A stretch of DNA of 52,965 nt from Pseudomonadota bacterium (GTDB lineage: Bacteria; Pseudomonadota; Gammaproteobacteria; Acidithiobacillales; Acidithiobacillaceae). Positions 9,861-19,357 of the stretch are shown here, piece by piece. The notes below the pieces were generated by a model that was not told the DNA's origin, made no database searches, and saw only the letters and a list, made by a program, of their open reading frames with translations. Position 1 is the stretch's first letter. Every line of letters starts with the position of its first letter. Made by a program: the position numbers and the translations under genes. Location of the stretch: positions 1-52,965 of the forward strand of contig JAKARO010000012.1 of NCBI GenBank assembly GCA_021821885.1, read 5' to 3'.

Positions 9861-10636
9861 GTCTCCCCCCGCCTATCTGAAGGGGCGGTGAAGCCATCCT
9901 TCCACCGGCGCAGGGTGGCGAAGACTTCGAGGGGGGTTCCCCCACAGCCCGGGTTCCAACGGCGGGCGGCTTCCACGACCTTGGCCTCGCTACAGCGCAG
10001 GAAAGGATTGCAGCTCTTTTCTCCTTCCAGCGTGGATGGCAGGCTGGGTTTCCCCCTTGCCCGAAGCTTTTCTACATCCGCCAGCCGCGCCCTGGTCCAT
10101 GCATTGTCAGGTTCCACTAGGCGGGCAAAGTGAAGGTTTGCCAGCGTGTATTCATGGGCACAGCAGACCTTTGTGATGCCAGGAAGGTGGCGAAGTTTCT
10201 CCAGGCTGTCGAAAAGCATGTCGGCTGTACCCTCAAAGACCCGCCCGCACCCTGCAGAAAACAGGGTATCGCCGCAGAACAGGCAGTCTTTCCACCAGTA
10301 GGCAACATGGTCCAGGGTATGGCCGGGAATCTCAAGTATTTCTACATCCTCGCCGTCAATCCGTACCCTTCCTTCCCGTACATGGTGGGTCAGTGCGGGG
10401 ATCCTGTCCCCACTTCCATACACGGGCAGATCATACTTCCTTGCCAGATGGACTACCCCGCCCACATGGTCGGCATGGTGATGGGTACAGAGAATTGCCG
10501 TCGGCGACAGGCCGTGTGCCTGGAGATGGTGTTCTACGGGCCCAGCGTCACCAGGGTCAACGAGCCAGAGCCCCGTTCCGGTTTCCAGCAGATAGATATA
10601 ATTGTCCCTGAAGGCAGAGATGAGGGTAAGTGGCAT
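9857..10636 (-). CDS. gloB: Hydroxyacylglutathione hydrolase (glyoxalase II)
   Basis: Glyoxalase II (259 residues) hydrolyses S-lactoylglutathione to lactate and glutathione, the second step of methylglyoxal detoxification. The binuclear metal-binding motif THHHADHVGG is at residues 51-60. Further ligands lie in GHTLDH, CGDTLFSAGCGR and CCAHEYT. The C-terminal substrate domain includes NPFLRC. An AGGAGGTG box lies 5 bases before the ATG. It is divergent from the yafS-like gene, as part of the gloB-yafS-rnhA-dnaQ neighbourhood also known in enterobacteria. Glyoxalase I (gloA) lies at 12666. Confidence 0.96.
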   Translation of the reverse strand: MPLTLISAFRDNYIYLLETGTGLWLVDPGDAGPVEHHLQAHGLSPTAILCTHHHADHVGGVVHLARKYDLPVYGSGDRIPALTHHVREGRVRIDGEDVEILEIPGHTLDHVAYWWKDCLFCGDTLFSAGCGRVFEGTADMLFDSLEKLRHLPGITKVCCAHEYTLANLHFARLVEPDNAWTRARLADVEKLRARGKPSLPSTLEGEKSCNPFLRCSEAKVVEAARRWNPGCGGTPLEVFATLRRWKDGFTAPSDRRGET

Positions 10637-10689
10637 CTGTGCACCTCCTGGCTGTCAGGGTAACATGGGAAAATGACATCAGCATATGG

Positions 10690-11478
10690 ATGGCCCTGAT
10701 GGCCAGAGAAAACAGTAGCCATACACTCCAGCTGCGACGGGCTGCCGTCTGGTGGAACGGCCCGTCCGGACAGCTCCTGCAGGAGCGGGCCGCCGGGCTC
10801 CTGTCTTCCTGGATTGGAGGATTGGGCGCCGAGACCATTCTGCAGCTGGGACAGCCCGTCTTCTGGCCAGAGCCACCAGACTCAAGACGGCAGACCTGGG
10901 TGCTACTGAACGACGGCTTTACCTGTGATGCCGATGCCTATTTCCAGGCCTATGGGAGCTGCAGCCTTCTGCCCTTTTCCTCCATGCGTTTTGATCTGGT
11001 TATCGTCCCGTTCTGTCTGGCCCGGCTGGCAGACCGGCAGGCGGTCCTGCAGGAGTGCTGGCGCATCTTGCGTCCTGAAGGCCACATTCTTGTACTGGAT
11101 TTCAACCCGGCTGGGAGTCTTGGTGTCCTGCGGCGCTGGCATATGTGGCGCCGTGACCGCAGCTGGCCCTGGCGCCGTCCCTTTCTCTCCGTTCCAGAAC
11201 TGCGGCGCCTGATGGAGAAAGAGGGATTTTCCCTGTGCCAGGGACGGTATTTCCAGTACACCCTCCCAGGGCTGCACCACGACGCCCACTGGATGGAACT
11301 GGTGGGAGATCGCTGGTGGCCGGCAGGAGCAAATGCCTATATGCTGCTGGGACAGAGAAGGGAAACCGCAAGTCCGCTGGTGGGGCTCGCGCAGCACAGG
11401 TTGCGCATTGGTGGCCGACGCCTGCGCAAGATCCGGTGGGTCACCGTGCCTGCGGCAGCACAGAGCGGGCGGGGCTAG
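10690..11478 (+). CDS. yafS: YafS-like SAM-dependent methyltransferase (class I fold)
   Basis: About 262 residues from the ATG at 10690; another ATG lies at 10699, and neither has a strong ribosome binding site. The fold resembles class I methyltransferases: a hydrophobic strand TILQLGQ, a conserved acidic strand FDLVIVPF, then LRPEGHILVLDFNP. The normal glycine-rich SAM loop is degenerate (LQLGQPVFWP). Position between gloB and rnhA-dnaQ, and similarity to my recollection of E. coli YafS (LLKIGN... FNPISFMGLRKL), support orthology. The substrate is unknown. It ends 3 bases before rnhA. Confidence 0.8.
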   Translation: MALMARENSSHTLQLRRAAVWWNGPSGQLLQERAAGLLSSWIGGLGAETILQLGQPVFWPEPPDSRRQTWVLLNDGFTCDADAYFQAYGSCSLLPFSSMRFDLVIVPFCLARLADRQAVLQECWRILRPEGHILVLDFNPAGSLGVLRRWHMWRRDRSWPWRRPFLSVPELRRLMEKEGFSLCQGRYFQYTLPGLHHDAHWMELVGDRWWPAGANAYMLLGQRRETASPLVGLAQHRLRIGGRRLRKIRWVTVPAAAQSGRG

Positions 11479-11481
11479 TCC

Positions 11482-11961
11482 ATGGAACAGCCGGAAATCC
11501 GGATCATTACCGATGGGGCGTGCCGGGGAAATCCGGGAATTGGAGCCTGGGGAGCCTGGCTGCGTGCAGGGACAAGGGAAAAGATCCTCTGGGGATTTGT
11601 GCCAGATACCACCAATAACCGGATGGAACTTATCGCCCCGCTGCGGGCGCTGGAGGCCCTGCGCCGGCCAAGCCGGGTTCGTGTGGTCAGCGATTCGCAA
11701 TATCTGGTCCAGGGCATGACCCGATGGCTTGCGGGCTGGCAGAAAAAAAACTGGCGCAGCGCTGGAGGCGGATCCGTGAAAAACCGCGATCTGTGGGAGG
11801 CGCTTTCTGATGCCAGCCAGGGCCATGCCCTGCACTGGGAGTGGGTCCGTGGACACTCGGGGCATCCGGAGAATGAGGCCGTAGACGGTCTGATAAACCG
11901 TGTGCTTGATCTTTACGGACAGGGCGGGGCGGCGAAGGAAGGGGAAGGATGGCTGACATGA
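11482..11961 (+). CDS. rnhA: Ribonuclease HI
   Basis: RNase HI (159 residues) cuts the RNA strand of RNA-DNA hybrids, removing R-loops and primers. All catalytic carboxylates are visible: Asp in ITDGACRGNPG, Glu in NNRMEL, Asp in VVSDSQY, His in RGHSGHPENE and the final Asp in AVDGL. Length is normal for the family. The 3' end overlaps the start of dnaQ by 13 bases on the same strand. Confidence 0.97.
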   Translation: MEQPEIRIITDGACRGNPGIGAWGAWLRAGTREKILWGFVPDTTNNRMELIAPLRALEALRRPSRVRVVSDSQYLVQGMTRWLAGWQKKNWRSAGGGSVKNRDLWEALSDASQGHALHWEWVRGHSGHPENEAVDGLINRVLDLYGQGGAAKEGEGWLT

Positions 11962-12656
11962 GGCAGGTAGTGCTCGATACCGAGACCACAGGCATTGATC
12001 CAGCCAAGGGGCACCGGGTCATTGAAATTGGTGCGGTGGAAGTTGTGGACCGGCGCATTACGGGTGCCCATTTCCATCAGTACCTGAATCCTGACCGCCA
12101 GAGCGATCCCGAGGCTGTGCGTATCCATGGAATTACAGATGCATTCTTGGTGGATAAGCCCCGTTTTGCAGAAATTGCCGGATCTTTCCTGGCCTTTCTC
12201 GGGGACGCGCAGCTGGTGATTCATAATGCGCCTTTTGATCTGGGGTTCCTGAACGCCGAGCTGCGCCGTAGCGACCTGCCGGGTCTCGGAAATCCGGTTC
12301 TGGATACCCTGGTAGAAGCGCGCCGCCGTCACCCGGGACAGAAGAACGACCTCAATAGCCTCTGCCGGCGCTATGGTGTCGACAATAGCCAGCGTACGCT
12401 CCACGGCGCCCTGCTGGACTGCCAGATTCTGGCAGAGGTCTATATGGCCATGACGGGTGGGCAGGTGGATATGGGGCTGCTCTCGGGAGACAGAAATCGG
12501 GAGAATGGGCAGGCAGCCGACCAGACCGCGGGTGAAACCGCCCGGGTGGCTGACCGGAACCTGCGGGTCCTTTGGGCCGATCCGTCTGCCCAGACTGCCC
12601 ATGAAAGTTACCTGGAGGGCATGGGCGAAGGCGCGCTCTGGAGAAAGGGGTCCTGA
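11949..12656 (+). CDS. dnaQ: DNA polymerase III epsilon subunit (proofreading 3'-5' exonuclease)
   Basis: Epsilon (235 residues) proofreads for DNA polymerase III. The exonuclease motifs are intact: Exo I VLDTETTGID, Exo II VIHNAPFDLGFL, and Exo III-epsilon HGALLDCQILAEVY with the catalytic His. The C-terminal ~55 residues form the less conserved tail that should bind the alpha subunit. ATG is at 11949, with a second in-frame ATG at 11958, and GGGGAAGG precedes it. It overlaps rnhA and converges on gloA, with 9 bases between stops. Confidence 0.96.
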   Translation: MADMRQVVLDTETTGIDPAKGHRVIEIGAVEVVDRRITGAHFHQYLNPDRQSDPEAVRIHGITDAFLVDKPRFAEIAGSFLAFLGDAQLVIHNAPFDLGFLNAELRRSDLPGLGNPVLDTLVEARRRHPGQKNDLNSLCRRYGVDNSQRTLHGALLDCQILAEVYMAMTGGQVDMGLLSGDRNRENGQAADQTAGETARVADRNLRVLWADPSAQTAHESYLEGMGEGALWRKGS

Positions 12657-12665
12657 AAAAAGGAT

Positions 12666-13064
12666 TTATCCGCCAGGGACCGTTTTTTTCTCAATCAGTT
12701 CGATCCGGTAACCATCGGGATCCTCGACAAAAGCGATCACTGTACTGCCATGCTTCATGGGTCCTGCATCCCGGACCACATGGCCCCCCCGCTCCCGGAT
12801 GGCCATGCAGGCCGCTGCCGCATCTTCCACGGCAATGGCAATATGGCCAAAGGCATTGCCCATTTCATAGTGGTCCGTGTCCCAGTTATGGGTGAGCTCA
12901 ATCAGCGCAGACTGGTCCTCTTCCTCATAACCCACGAATGCCAGGGTGAACCGGCCTTCCGGATATTCGTTACGGCGCAGAATCCGCATGCCCAGAACTT
13001 GTGTATAGAAAGCCAGGGAACGCTCCAGATTGCCCACCCGCAGCATGGTATGAAGTATGCGCAT
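12666..13064 (-). CDS. gloA: Lactoylglutathione lyase (glyoxalase I)
   Basis: Glyoxalase I (132 residues) converts the methylglyoxal-glutathione hemithioacetal to S-lactoylglutathione. The metal ligands are recognisable: His in [10 protein letters not shown], Glu in ALIELTHNW, His in GHIAIAVED and Glu in YRIELIEKK. Two vicinal-oxygen-chelate modules and the length match the Ni/Co-type bacterial enzyme. The ATG lies 12 bases after the argG stop, so it appears to be the last gene of lysC-argD-argF-argG-gloA. Confidence 0.95.
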   Translation of the reverse strand: MRILHTMLRVGNLERSLAFYTQVLGMRILRRNEYPEGRFTLAFVGYEEEDQSALIELTHNWDTDHYEMGNAFGHIAIAVEDAAAACMAIRERGGHVVRDAGPMKHGSTVIAFVEDPDGYRIELIEKKTVPGG

Positions 13065-13076
13065 GATTTTTGACTC

Positions 13077-14276
13077 CTAGCCCTGGAGCTGCTTCTCAAT
13101 ACGGAGACGCAGCGCATTGAGGCGGATGAAGCCTTCGGCATCCTGCTGCCGGTAGGCGCCGGCATCGTCCTCGAAGGTGGCAATCCTGGGGTCGAAAAGG
13201 CTTTCCACGGATTTGCGCCCTACAACCATGCAGCTGCCCCGGTACAGCCTGAGGCGAACCGTACCGTTGACCAGCCGTTGGGTCTGGTCAATTAGTCCCT
13301 GCAAGGCCCGCCGTTCCGGACTCCACCAGTATCCGTTGTAAATGATGCTGGCATAGCGGGGCATGAGCTCGTCTTTCAGATGGGCAACTTCACGGTCCAG
13401 GGTGATAGATTCGAGTGCGCGGTGGGCCTTGAGCAGGAGAGTGCCTCCTGGCGTTTCGTAACAGCCGCGGGATTTCATGCCTACATAACGGTTCTCAACA
13501 ATGTCCAGCCGACCGATTCCATGCTCTCCACCAATAGTATTGAGGTGGGAAAGCAGGGCGGCGGGCGGGAGAGCCTCTCCATCAATGGCAACCGGATCTC
13601 CATGGGCAAACTGGATTTCCACATACCGCGGATGGGGGGTGGCCTTTTCCGGTGCGACTGTCCAGCGCCACATTGATTCTTCGGGTTCTGCCCAGGGGTC
13701 TTCCAGTATCCCGCCTTCATAGGAGATGTGCAGGAGATTCGCATCCATCGAGTAGGGAGATTTCTGGCCGTGCCGCTCAATGGGAATGCCATGCGTTTCT
13801 GCATAGGCCAGCAGTTTTTCCCGGGAATTCAGGTCCCATTCCCGCCAGGGGGCGATGACCCGTATGTCAGGGTTCAGCGCATAGGCCCCCAGTTCGAACC
13901 GGACCTGGTCGTTTCCCTTGCCGGTGGCACCGTGGGCAATGGCGTCTGCCCCGACTTCTCCGGCGATTTCCACCATCCGCTTGGCAATGAGCGGTCTGGC
14001 AATGGAAGTGCCAAGCAGATACTCCCCCTCATACACGGTATTGGCCCGGAACATGGGGAAAACGTAATCCCGGACAAATTCCTGGCGTAGATCGTCGATA
14101 AAGACCTCTTTTGCACCAAGTTTTTCGGCCTTGGCCCGGGCCGGCGCAAGCTCTTCTCCCTGCCCTATGTCGGCCGTGAAGGTGACCACGTCACACTGAT
14201 AGGTGTCCTGCAGCCACTTGAGTATGACTGAAGTATCCAGTCCGCCTGAATAGGCCAGCACGATTTTTTTTACCAT
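13077..14276 (-). CDS. argG: Argininosuccinate synthase
   Basis: ArgG (399 residues) joins citrulline and aspartate with ATP, the penultimate step of arginine synthesis. The N-terminal PP-loop is [15 protein letters not shown] (~8-22). [14 protein letters not shown] and [17 protein letters not shown] are family signatures. It starts 3 bases after the argF stop on the same strand, so the two genes are tightly coupled. argH is not in the window. Confidence 0.98.
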   Translation of the reverse strand: MVKKIVLAYSGGLDTSVILKWLQDTYQCDVVTFTADIGQGEELAPARAKAEKLGAKEVFIDDLRQEFVRDYVFPMFRANTVYEGEYLLGTSIARPLIAKRMVEIAGEVGADAIAHGATGKGNDQVRFELGAYALNPDIRVIAPWREWDLNSREKLLAYAETHGIPIERHGQKSPYSMDANLLHISYEGGILEDPWAEPEESMWRWTVAPEKATPHPRYVEIQFAHGDPVAIDGEALPPAALLSHLNTIGGEHGIGRLDIVENRYVGMKSRGCYETPGGTLLLKAHRALESITLDREVAHLKDELMPRYASIIYNGYWWSPERRALQGLIDQTQRLVNGTVRLRLYRGSCMVVGRKSVESLFDPRIATFEDDAGAYRQQDAEGFIRLNALRLRIEKQLQG

Positions 14277-14279
14277 TGT

Positions 14280-15224
14280 TCAAACTCCTTCCATGTCGGC
14301 CACAGGGCCGAAACCAGACAAGAATTCCATCAGGGCCTTCTGGGCATGAAGGCGGTTTTCCGCCTCTTCCCACACCAGAGATCGGGGGCCATCCATGACA
14401 TCAGCCGTGACTTCCTCCCCCCGGTGGGCAGGGAGGCAGTGCATGAAAACCGCTCCGCTTCCTGCCTCAGCCATCAGGGGGCCATTGACCTGGAAAGGGC
14501 GGAATCGGGCAAGCCGGTCTTCCTGTTCGTCTTCCTGCCCCATGCTGGTCCAGACATCGGTGACGACCATGTGGGATCCCTGTACGGCTTCCCTCGCAGC
14601 AGTAAACACCCGGGTGTTGCTGCCATTCTCGGTCATGGCCTGCGGTCCGGGCAGAAATTCCTCAGGGGCTCCGATCCGCAGGGAGAAACCGAGGATCTGG
14701 GCGGCTTCCATCCAGGATCTGGCCATATTGTTCGCACCATCACCCACGAAAGCGACGGTTTTCCCTTCCAGACCACCCCAGAGTTCCTGTGCTGTTAGGA
14801 GATCGGCCAGGAGCTGGCAGGGATGGTGCCCATCGGAAAGACCGTTGATCACCGGTACCCGGCTGGCTGCAGAGAACCGCTCCAGATTTTCATGGGCAAA
14901 TGTGCGGATCATGACCAGGTCGACCATCCTGGAAATGACCCTCGCCGTATCCTCAATGCTCTCCCCCCGGCCCAGCTGGGTGTCTCTCGGCGACAGGAAC
15001 AGGGCATGCCCTCCGAGCTGAGCCATGCCGGTCTCAAAAGAGACGCGGGTACGGGTGGAGGATTTTTCAAAAATCATGGCAAGGGTGCGTCCTGCAAGGG
15101 GCGTGTAGGCTTCTCCCGCCCGGGTGCGGCGCTTGAGTTCCACGGCACGGTGCAGGAGCGCCTCCAGTTCCCGCCCGTCCAGGTCCTGCAGACGGAGAAA
15201 ATGGCGTGCGGTTTTCATGGTCAT
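14280..15224 (-). CDS. argF: Ornithine carbamoyltransferase
   Basis: OTCase (314 residues) makes citrulline from ornithine and carbamoyl phosphate. The carbamoyl phosphate site EKSSTRTRVSFE, the HHPCQ motif and the ornithine-binding HCLPAHRGEEV loop are all present. The ATG overlaps the argD stop (ATGA). An in-frame ATG two codons later (15218) is an alternative. Cytoplasmic trimer in known homologues. Confidence 0.98.
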   Translation of the reverse strand: MTMKTARHFLRLQDLDGRELEALLHRAVELKRRTRAGEAYTPLAGRTLAMIFEKSSTRTRVSFETGMAQLGGHALFLSPRDTQLGRGESIEDTARVISRMVDLVMIRTFAHENLERFSAASRVPVINGLSDGHHPCQLLADLLTAQELWGGLEGKTVAFVGDGANNMARSWMEAAQILGFSLRIGAPEEFLPGPQAMTENGSNTRVFTAAREAVQGSHMVVTDVWTSMGQEDEQEDRLARFRPFQVNGPLMAEAGSGAVFMHCLPAHRGEEVTADVMDGPRSLVWEEAENRLHAQKALMEFLSGFGPVADMEGV

Positions 15225-16381
15225 GACTCCAGGAGACCGGCCAGAATGTCCACGATCTTACGGATCTCGTCTTCGCCGATAATAAGGGGAGGCAGCAGGC
15301 GGATCACCCGTTCTGCCGTGACGTTCAGCAGCAGTCCCGCCGCCAGGGCACGCTCCACCAGGGCGTCCGGTTTCCGTCGGAGAACTACGCCCACCATGAG
15401 GCCCTGGCCGCGGATCTCCTCAACCTCGGGGTGGTTGCGCAGGCGGTTGTGCAGGACGGTCGCCAGCAGGGTTCCCAGATGGCTGGCGCGGTCGGGTAGC
15501 CGGTCCTCTTCCATGGTACGCAGAACCGCGCGGGCTGCGGCACAGACAATAGGGCTTCCGCCAAAAGTGGTTCCATGCCTGCCCGGTGAGAAAAGCGCAG
15601 CCACAGGCTTGCGGGCCAGAACCGCACCAATAGGCACGCCATTGCCGAGCCCCTTGGCCAGATTCAGGACATCCGGCAGAAAACCGGATTCATGCTGGTA
15701 GGCAAAAAATTTCCCTGTACGGCCAATGCCGGTCTGCACCTCATCCAGCATCAGGAGAAGACCCTGCCGGTCGCAGATGTCCCGTAGCCCAGCCAGAAAT
15801 CCCGCCGGAGCCGGCCGGACTCCACCTTCTCCCTGGATAGGTTCTACCAGGATGGCAGCGAGGGAGGGGTTGGCGCTGACCACCGCCTGGGCGGCGGCCA
15901 GGTCGCCGTATGGAACCCGCAGGAAACCGGGAACGAGGGGAGAAAATCCTTCCTGGATTTTCAGGTTGCCGGTCGCGCTCAGCGCGGCAAGTGTCCGCCC
16001 ATGGAAAGACTGGGTAAAGACCAGGACCTGCGGCTCTGCAATGCCCCTGCCGTGACCATGGAGACGGGCCAGCTTGATGGCGGCCTCATTGGCTTCTGCT
16101 CCGCTGTTGCAGAAAAAGGCGGCATCAAGGCCACTCACGCGGCAGAGATCATCGCCCAGCGCCTCCTGCAGGGGAATCTGGTAGAGGTTGGAGGTATGCA
16201 GTAGCCTGCCAGCCTGTTCCTGTATGGCACGGGTCACGGCCGGATGGCTGTGGCCAAGACCACAGACCGCGATTCCGGAGAGGGCATCCAGATAGCGTTT
16301 CCCGTCATCCCCGTACAGCCAGATTCCTTCACCATGGGTAAAGGAAACCGGCAGGCGGGCGTAGTTCTGCATCAGTGCCAT
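15221..16381 (-). CDS. argD: Acetylornithine aminotransferase (possibly also succinyl-diaminopimelate aminotransferase)
   Basis: A class III PLP aminotransferase (386 residues) making N-acetylornithine from the semialdehyde. It has the N-terminal GEGIWLYGDDGKRYLDALSG, the cofactor aspartate in MLDEVQTGIGRTG and the PLP lysine in LAKGLGNGVPIG. Such enzymes often also serve lysine synthesis as DapC. That is suggestive here because the gene is directly behind the aspartokinase gene, overlapping its stop by one base (TGATG), and overlaps argF by four bases. Confidence 0.95.
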   Translation of the reverse strand: MALMQNYARLPVSFTHGEGIWLYGDDGKRYLDALSGIAVCGLGHSHPAVTRAIQEQAGRLLHTSNLYQIPLQEALGDDLCRVSGLDAAFFCNSGAEANEAAIKLARLHGHGRGIAEPQVLVFTQSFHGRTLAALSATGNLKIQEGFSPLVPGFLRVPYGDLAAAQAVVSANPSLAAILVEPIQGEGGVRPAPAGFLAGLRDICDRQGLLLMLDEVQTGIGRTGKFFAYQHESGFLPDVLNLAKGLGNGVPIGAVLARKPVAALFSPGRHGTTFGGSPIVCAAARAVLRTMEEDRLPDRASHLGTLLATVLHNRLRNHPEVEEIRGQGLMVGVVLRRKPDALVERALAAGLLLNVTAERVIRLLPPLIIGEDEIRKIVDILAGLLES

Positions 16382-17607
16382 CAGGTGGACGCTCCCTGCT
16401 CCAGCCCAAAAGCCCTGTGGAGCGTGCGCACTGCAAGTTCCAGATATTTCTCGGCGATTACCACAGAAATCTTGATTTCTGATGTGGAAATCATCTGGAT
16501 ATTGATGTTTTCCCGCGCCAGCGCCTCAAACATGGTTGCTGCAATTCCGGCGTGGGAGCGCATCCCCACTCCGACCGCTGAAACCTTGACGATCTCGGTA
16601 TCGCCCAGGACGTCCTGCGCCCCCAGGTGCCGGGCTACATCTCCCAATATGGCCATGGCCCGGCCAAAATCGTTGCGCTCCACGGTAAAGGTGAAATCCG
16701 TTTTCCCTTCCTCGGACACATTCTGCAGGATTACGTCCACATTGATGTTCGCGGCAGATATGGGTCCGAGGATGGCGTGGGCGATCCCGGGCCGGTCCGG
16801 AACGGCAACAACAGTGATCTTGGCTTCATTGCGGGAGAAGGCGATTCCTGAAACGCGTGGAGCTTCCATGGCATTTTCCTCATTGGTTACCAGGGTGCCA
16901 GGGCCCTCTGCAAAGGAGGAGAGGACGCGCACCGGCACATGGTAGTTCATGGCAAATTCGACAGAGCGGGTTTGCAGGACCTTGGCTCCGAGGCTGGCCA
17001 TTTCCAGCATTTCCTCAAAAGTGATGCGGTCCAGGCGGCGGGCCCGGGGTTCGACGCGGGGATCGGTGGTATAGATGCCATCCACGTCCGTGTAGATCTC
17101 GCATTCATCGGCACCCAGAGCAGCCGCCAGGGCTACCGCTGTCGTATCGGAGCCGCCACGGCCCAGGGTTGTGATGTCACCCTCGGCAGTAATTCCCTGA
17201 AAGCCCGCAACAATGACAACTTTCCCTGTTTCCAGGGCCTGACGGATCCGTCCGCCTTCTATCCGCTCAATACGGGCCTTGGTATGGGCGGAATCCGTTT
17301 CTATGGGTACCTGGGCACCCGTAAATGAGATGGCTTCCTGCCCAACGCTGTGGAGGGCCATTCCCAGAAGTGCGATGGTTACCTGCTCACCGGTGCTGAG
17401 CAGGGCATCCAGCTCCCGGGGGTTGGGCTGGGAAGAAATGGCCTTTGCCATCTGCAGAAGACGGTCTGTTTCCCCGGACATGGCAGAAACCACGACCACT
17501 ACACCGTTCCCCGCACGGTGTCTAGTCTGGACGCGCTCGGCTACCGCCCGGATCCTTTCGATGCTGCCGACCGAGGTGCCGCCGAATTTCTGTACAATAA
17601 GCGCCAT
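16381..17607 (-). CDS. lysC: Aspartate kinase
   Basis: Aspartokinase (408 residues) phosphorylates aspartate, the first step toward lysine, threonine and methionine. The kinase core begins [12 protein letters not shown] and contains [18 protein letters not shown] and [15 protein letters not shown]. Two C-terminal ACT domains (~265-400, with [13 protein letters not shown] and [17 protein letters not shown]) imply allosteric feedback, usually by lysine and/or threonine. Members of this type often make a second, ACT-only subunit from an internal start; I cannot tell here. It is the first gene of the minus-strand arginine run. Confidence 0.97.
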   Translation of the reverse strand: MALIVQKFGGTSVGSIERIRAVAERVQTRHRAGNGVVVVVSAMSGETDRLLQMAKAISSQPNPRELDALLSTGEQVTIALLGMALHSVGQEAISFTGAQVPIETDSAHTKARIERIEGGRIRQALETGKVVIVAGFQGITAEGDITTLGRGGSDTTAVALAAALGADECEIYTDVDGIYTTDPRVEPRARRLDRITFEEMLEMASLGAKVLQTRSVEFAMNYHVPVRVLSSFAEGPGTLVTNEENAMEAPRVSGIAFSRNEAKITVVAVPDRPGIAHAILGPISAANINVDVILQNVSEEGKTDFTFTVERNDFGRAMAILGDVARHLGAQDVLGDTEIVKVSAVGVGMRSHAGIAATMFEALARENINIQMISTSEIKISVVIAEKYLELAVRTLHRAFGLEQGAST

Positions 17608-17634
17608 ATACCTGAGCTTCCGGTTAAAGCGGAG

Positions 17635-17664
17635 ATGATACGGGTTTGGGATGCGGTCTGTACA
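17635..17664 (-). promoter_or_regulatory. Predicted promoter for lysC-argDFG-gloA
   Basis: On the minus strand TGTACA (17659-17664) and TATCAT (17635-17640) are separated by 18 bases, with the lysC ATG 28 bases beyond the -10 box. Matches to consensus are 4/6 and 5/6. The only competing arrangement is read-through from lpxH, whose stop is at 17691. Confidence 0.45.
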
Positions 17665-17690
17665 GGATACGCCTGCCAGAAGAGGGTGGT

Positions 17691-18464
17691 TCAGCCCGCG
17701 ATATGGCGCAGCAGCCAGTCCTGACCTGGGTGGTATTCCGCAATCCAGGCTCCTCTTTCGGACCAGTCGCCGAGAACGAGACGCCGGCCAGAAATCTCCT
17801 GGCGTTCCTCCAAAAGGGCCTGGTGGGTATGGCCATGCAGCAGAAGGGTGTAGGGGGAGCGGAGACCGTGAAAAGGAAACTCCCCCTTCAGTGCGCGGGC
17901 AATTCCCTCGGTGGTTGCCTGGGTAGCAGCCTGGCTCTTGTGCCGGATGGCGCGCCTGCTACCCTGTCGCAGCAGGCGCGCCAGCCATTTGAGTGTGCCA
18001 AAAGGCAACCGTCCGAGCAGCAGCCGCACCGGCGGATTCCGGATAATCCGGCGGAACCTCTGGTAGCGGATATCATCCGTGCAGAGCAGGTCCCCATGGG
18101 TGAGCAGGACGCGCTGTCCGTCAGCAAGTACCAGAACACTCGGATCCGGAAGGGGGTTCAGGCGAAATTTCCCGAGAACATTCCCGTCCAGGGCAAAATC
18201 CCGGTTCCCGGGCATGATGTGGACTGCTGTGCCCCGTTCCTGTAGTTCACGGAGGGCGTGCAAAACCTCGGCTTCGGGAGATTCTGCCGCCTGCCGGGGA
18301 TGGACCCAGAAATCGAAAAGATCTCCCAGGATGAACAGCCCCGTGAACTCCATGGGCAGATTTCTGCAGAATTCCAGAAAGAGCTGCGTCAGCTCCGGGC
18401 GGTTCCGGGACAGATGGAGATCGGAAAGGAAAACCAGGGCTCCTGAAGGTTCCATCTCATGCAT
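17691..18464 (-). CDS. lpxH: UDP-2,3-diacylglucosamine diphosphatase
   Basis: LpxH hydrolyses UDP-2,3-diacylglucosamine to lipid X, the fourth step of lipid A synthesis, at the inner face of the inner membrane. The calcineurin-type metal motifs are in order: [31 protein letters not shown] and LLHGHTH. The start is taken at 18464 (257 residues). An ATG at 18455 is equally plausible, while the frame stays open upstream into the ppi gene, where a start would not fit the family. It follows ppi by 19 bases on the same strand. Confidence 0.93.
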   Translation of the reverse strand: MHEMEPSGALVFLSDLHLSRNRPELTQLFLEFCRNLPMEFTGLFILGDLFDFWVHPRQAAESPEAEVLHALRELQERGTAVHIMPGNRDFALDGNVLGKFRLNPLPDPSVLVLADGQRVLLTHGDLLCTDDIRYQRFRRIIRNPPVRLLLGRLPFGTLKWLARLLRQGSRRAIRHKSQAATQATTEGIARALKGEFPFHGLRSPYTLLLHGHTHQALLEERQEISGRRLVLGDWSERGAWIAEYHPGQDWLLRHIAG

Positions 18465-18483
18465 TGTGGAACGGGTGTCCGCT

Positions 18484-18993
18484 TCAGGAACCGACTTTTT
18501 CCGCCTTTTCAATGAGAACCGTTTCCCTGGGTACGTCCTGGTGCATCCCGGCGTTTCCCGTTGCCACTGCAGCGATGGCATCGACGGTTTCCAGACCGGC
18601 TGTTGCCTGGCCAAAGACCGCATATCCCCAGCCATTTCCGGAAGCGCTGCGGAAATCCAGAAAACTGTTGTCGACCAGATTGATGAAAAACTGGGCTGTG
18701 GCGGAATGCGGGTCGGCGGTTCTTGCCATGGCGATGCTGCCGCGGATGTTTTTCAGGCCATTGTCGGCTTCATTGCGTATGGAGTCGTGCGTGCCTTTCT
18801 GCTGCATGTCCGGAGTGAATCCTCCACCCTGGATCATGAATCCTGGAATGACACGGTGGAAAATGGTGCCATCAAAAAAACCCTCGTCTACATAACGCAG
18901 AAAGTTGGCGACGGTTTCGGGCGCCTGGGCGGCGTCGAGTGTGAGATGGATATCGCCGTGGCTGGTATGCAGTACTACCTGGGGTTGTTCCAT
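18484..18993 (-). CDS. ppiB: Cyclophilin-type peptidyl-prolyl cis-trans isomerase
   Basis: Cytoplasmic cyclophilin (169 residues) that isomerises proline peptide bonds. The core motifs are [24 protein letters not shown], the [20 protein letters not shown] active-site strand and [17 protein letters not shown]. There is no signal peptide. AGGAGAG lies 5 bases before the ATG at 18993, so I rejected the longer in-frame extension upstream. Forms a two-gene unit with lpxH, a pairing also seen in enterobacteria (ppiB-lpxH). Confidence 0.94.
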   Translation of the reverse strand: MEQPQVVLHTSHGDIHLTLDAAQAPETVANFLRYVDEGFFDGTIFHRVIPGFMIQGGGFTPDMQQKGTHDSIRNEADNGLKNIRGSIAMARTADPHSATAQFFINLVDNSFLDFRSASGNGWGYAVFGQATAGLETVDAIAAVATGNAGMHQDVPRETVLIEKAEKVGS

Positions 18994-19357
18994 GAAACTC
19001 TCCTGCGGTGCGGGTGAAAGGGATAAAGGGTAGGATGCCAGAAGGGTTTTGTCGAGAAACCCGGATCCCATGGACAAACATGGGGTGTCTCCTGGGTAGG
19101 CATGGCGGTTCAACATTCCCTGCAGTGTGCAGTTCCTGCTCCTGTCTTTCCTGCCACCCTGGTCGCGGTCTGCATGTTTATGCCCCCGGAGGAAATGTAC
19201 GACTTTTCCATCCGGTGGTACTTTCGGCCCGTAAAGGCGGGTAACCCCAGGATCCCTGTCTGCAGTCGCCGGAGGGAAAAAGAATGTTCCGGAGAAGACG
19301 GGAAACCTGTGGTGGGCTAGACTTAAAATGGCCGGGGAAACAGACAGGGAGGGGGTC
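18994..19357. other. Intergenic region between divergent ppiB and tal
   Basis: A 364-base gap between two divergent genes. Apart from the possible ppiB promoter (19027-19055) I see no gene with a ribosome binding site, no tRNA and no recognised riboswitch. A TAAAAT at 19324-19329, about 30 bases before the tal start, could be a -10 box, but no matching -35 hexamer stands out. The minus-strand frame stays open through most of the gap without any start supported by a binding site. Confidence 0.5.
19027..19055 (-). promoter_or_regulatory. Predicted promoter for ppiB-lpxH
   Basis: Minus-strand TCGACA (19050-19055, 5/6 match) is followed after 17 bases by TACCCT (19027-19032, 3/6 match). It would give a short leader before the ppiB ATG at 18993. 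The -10 box is weak. Confidence 0.4.
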
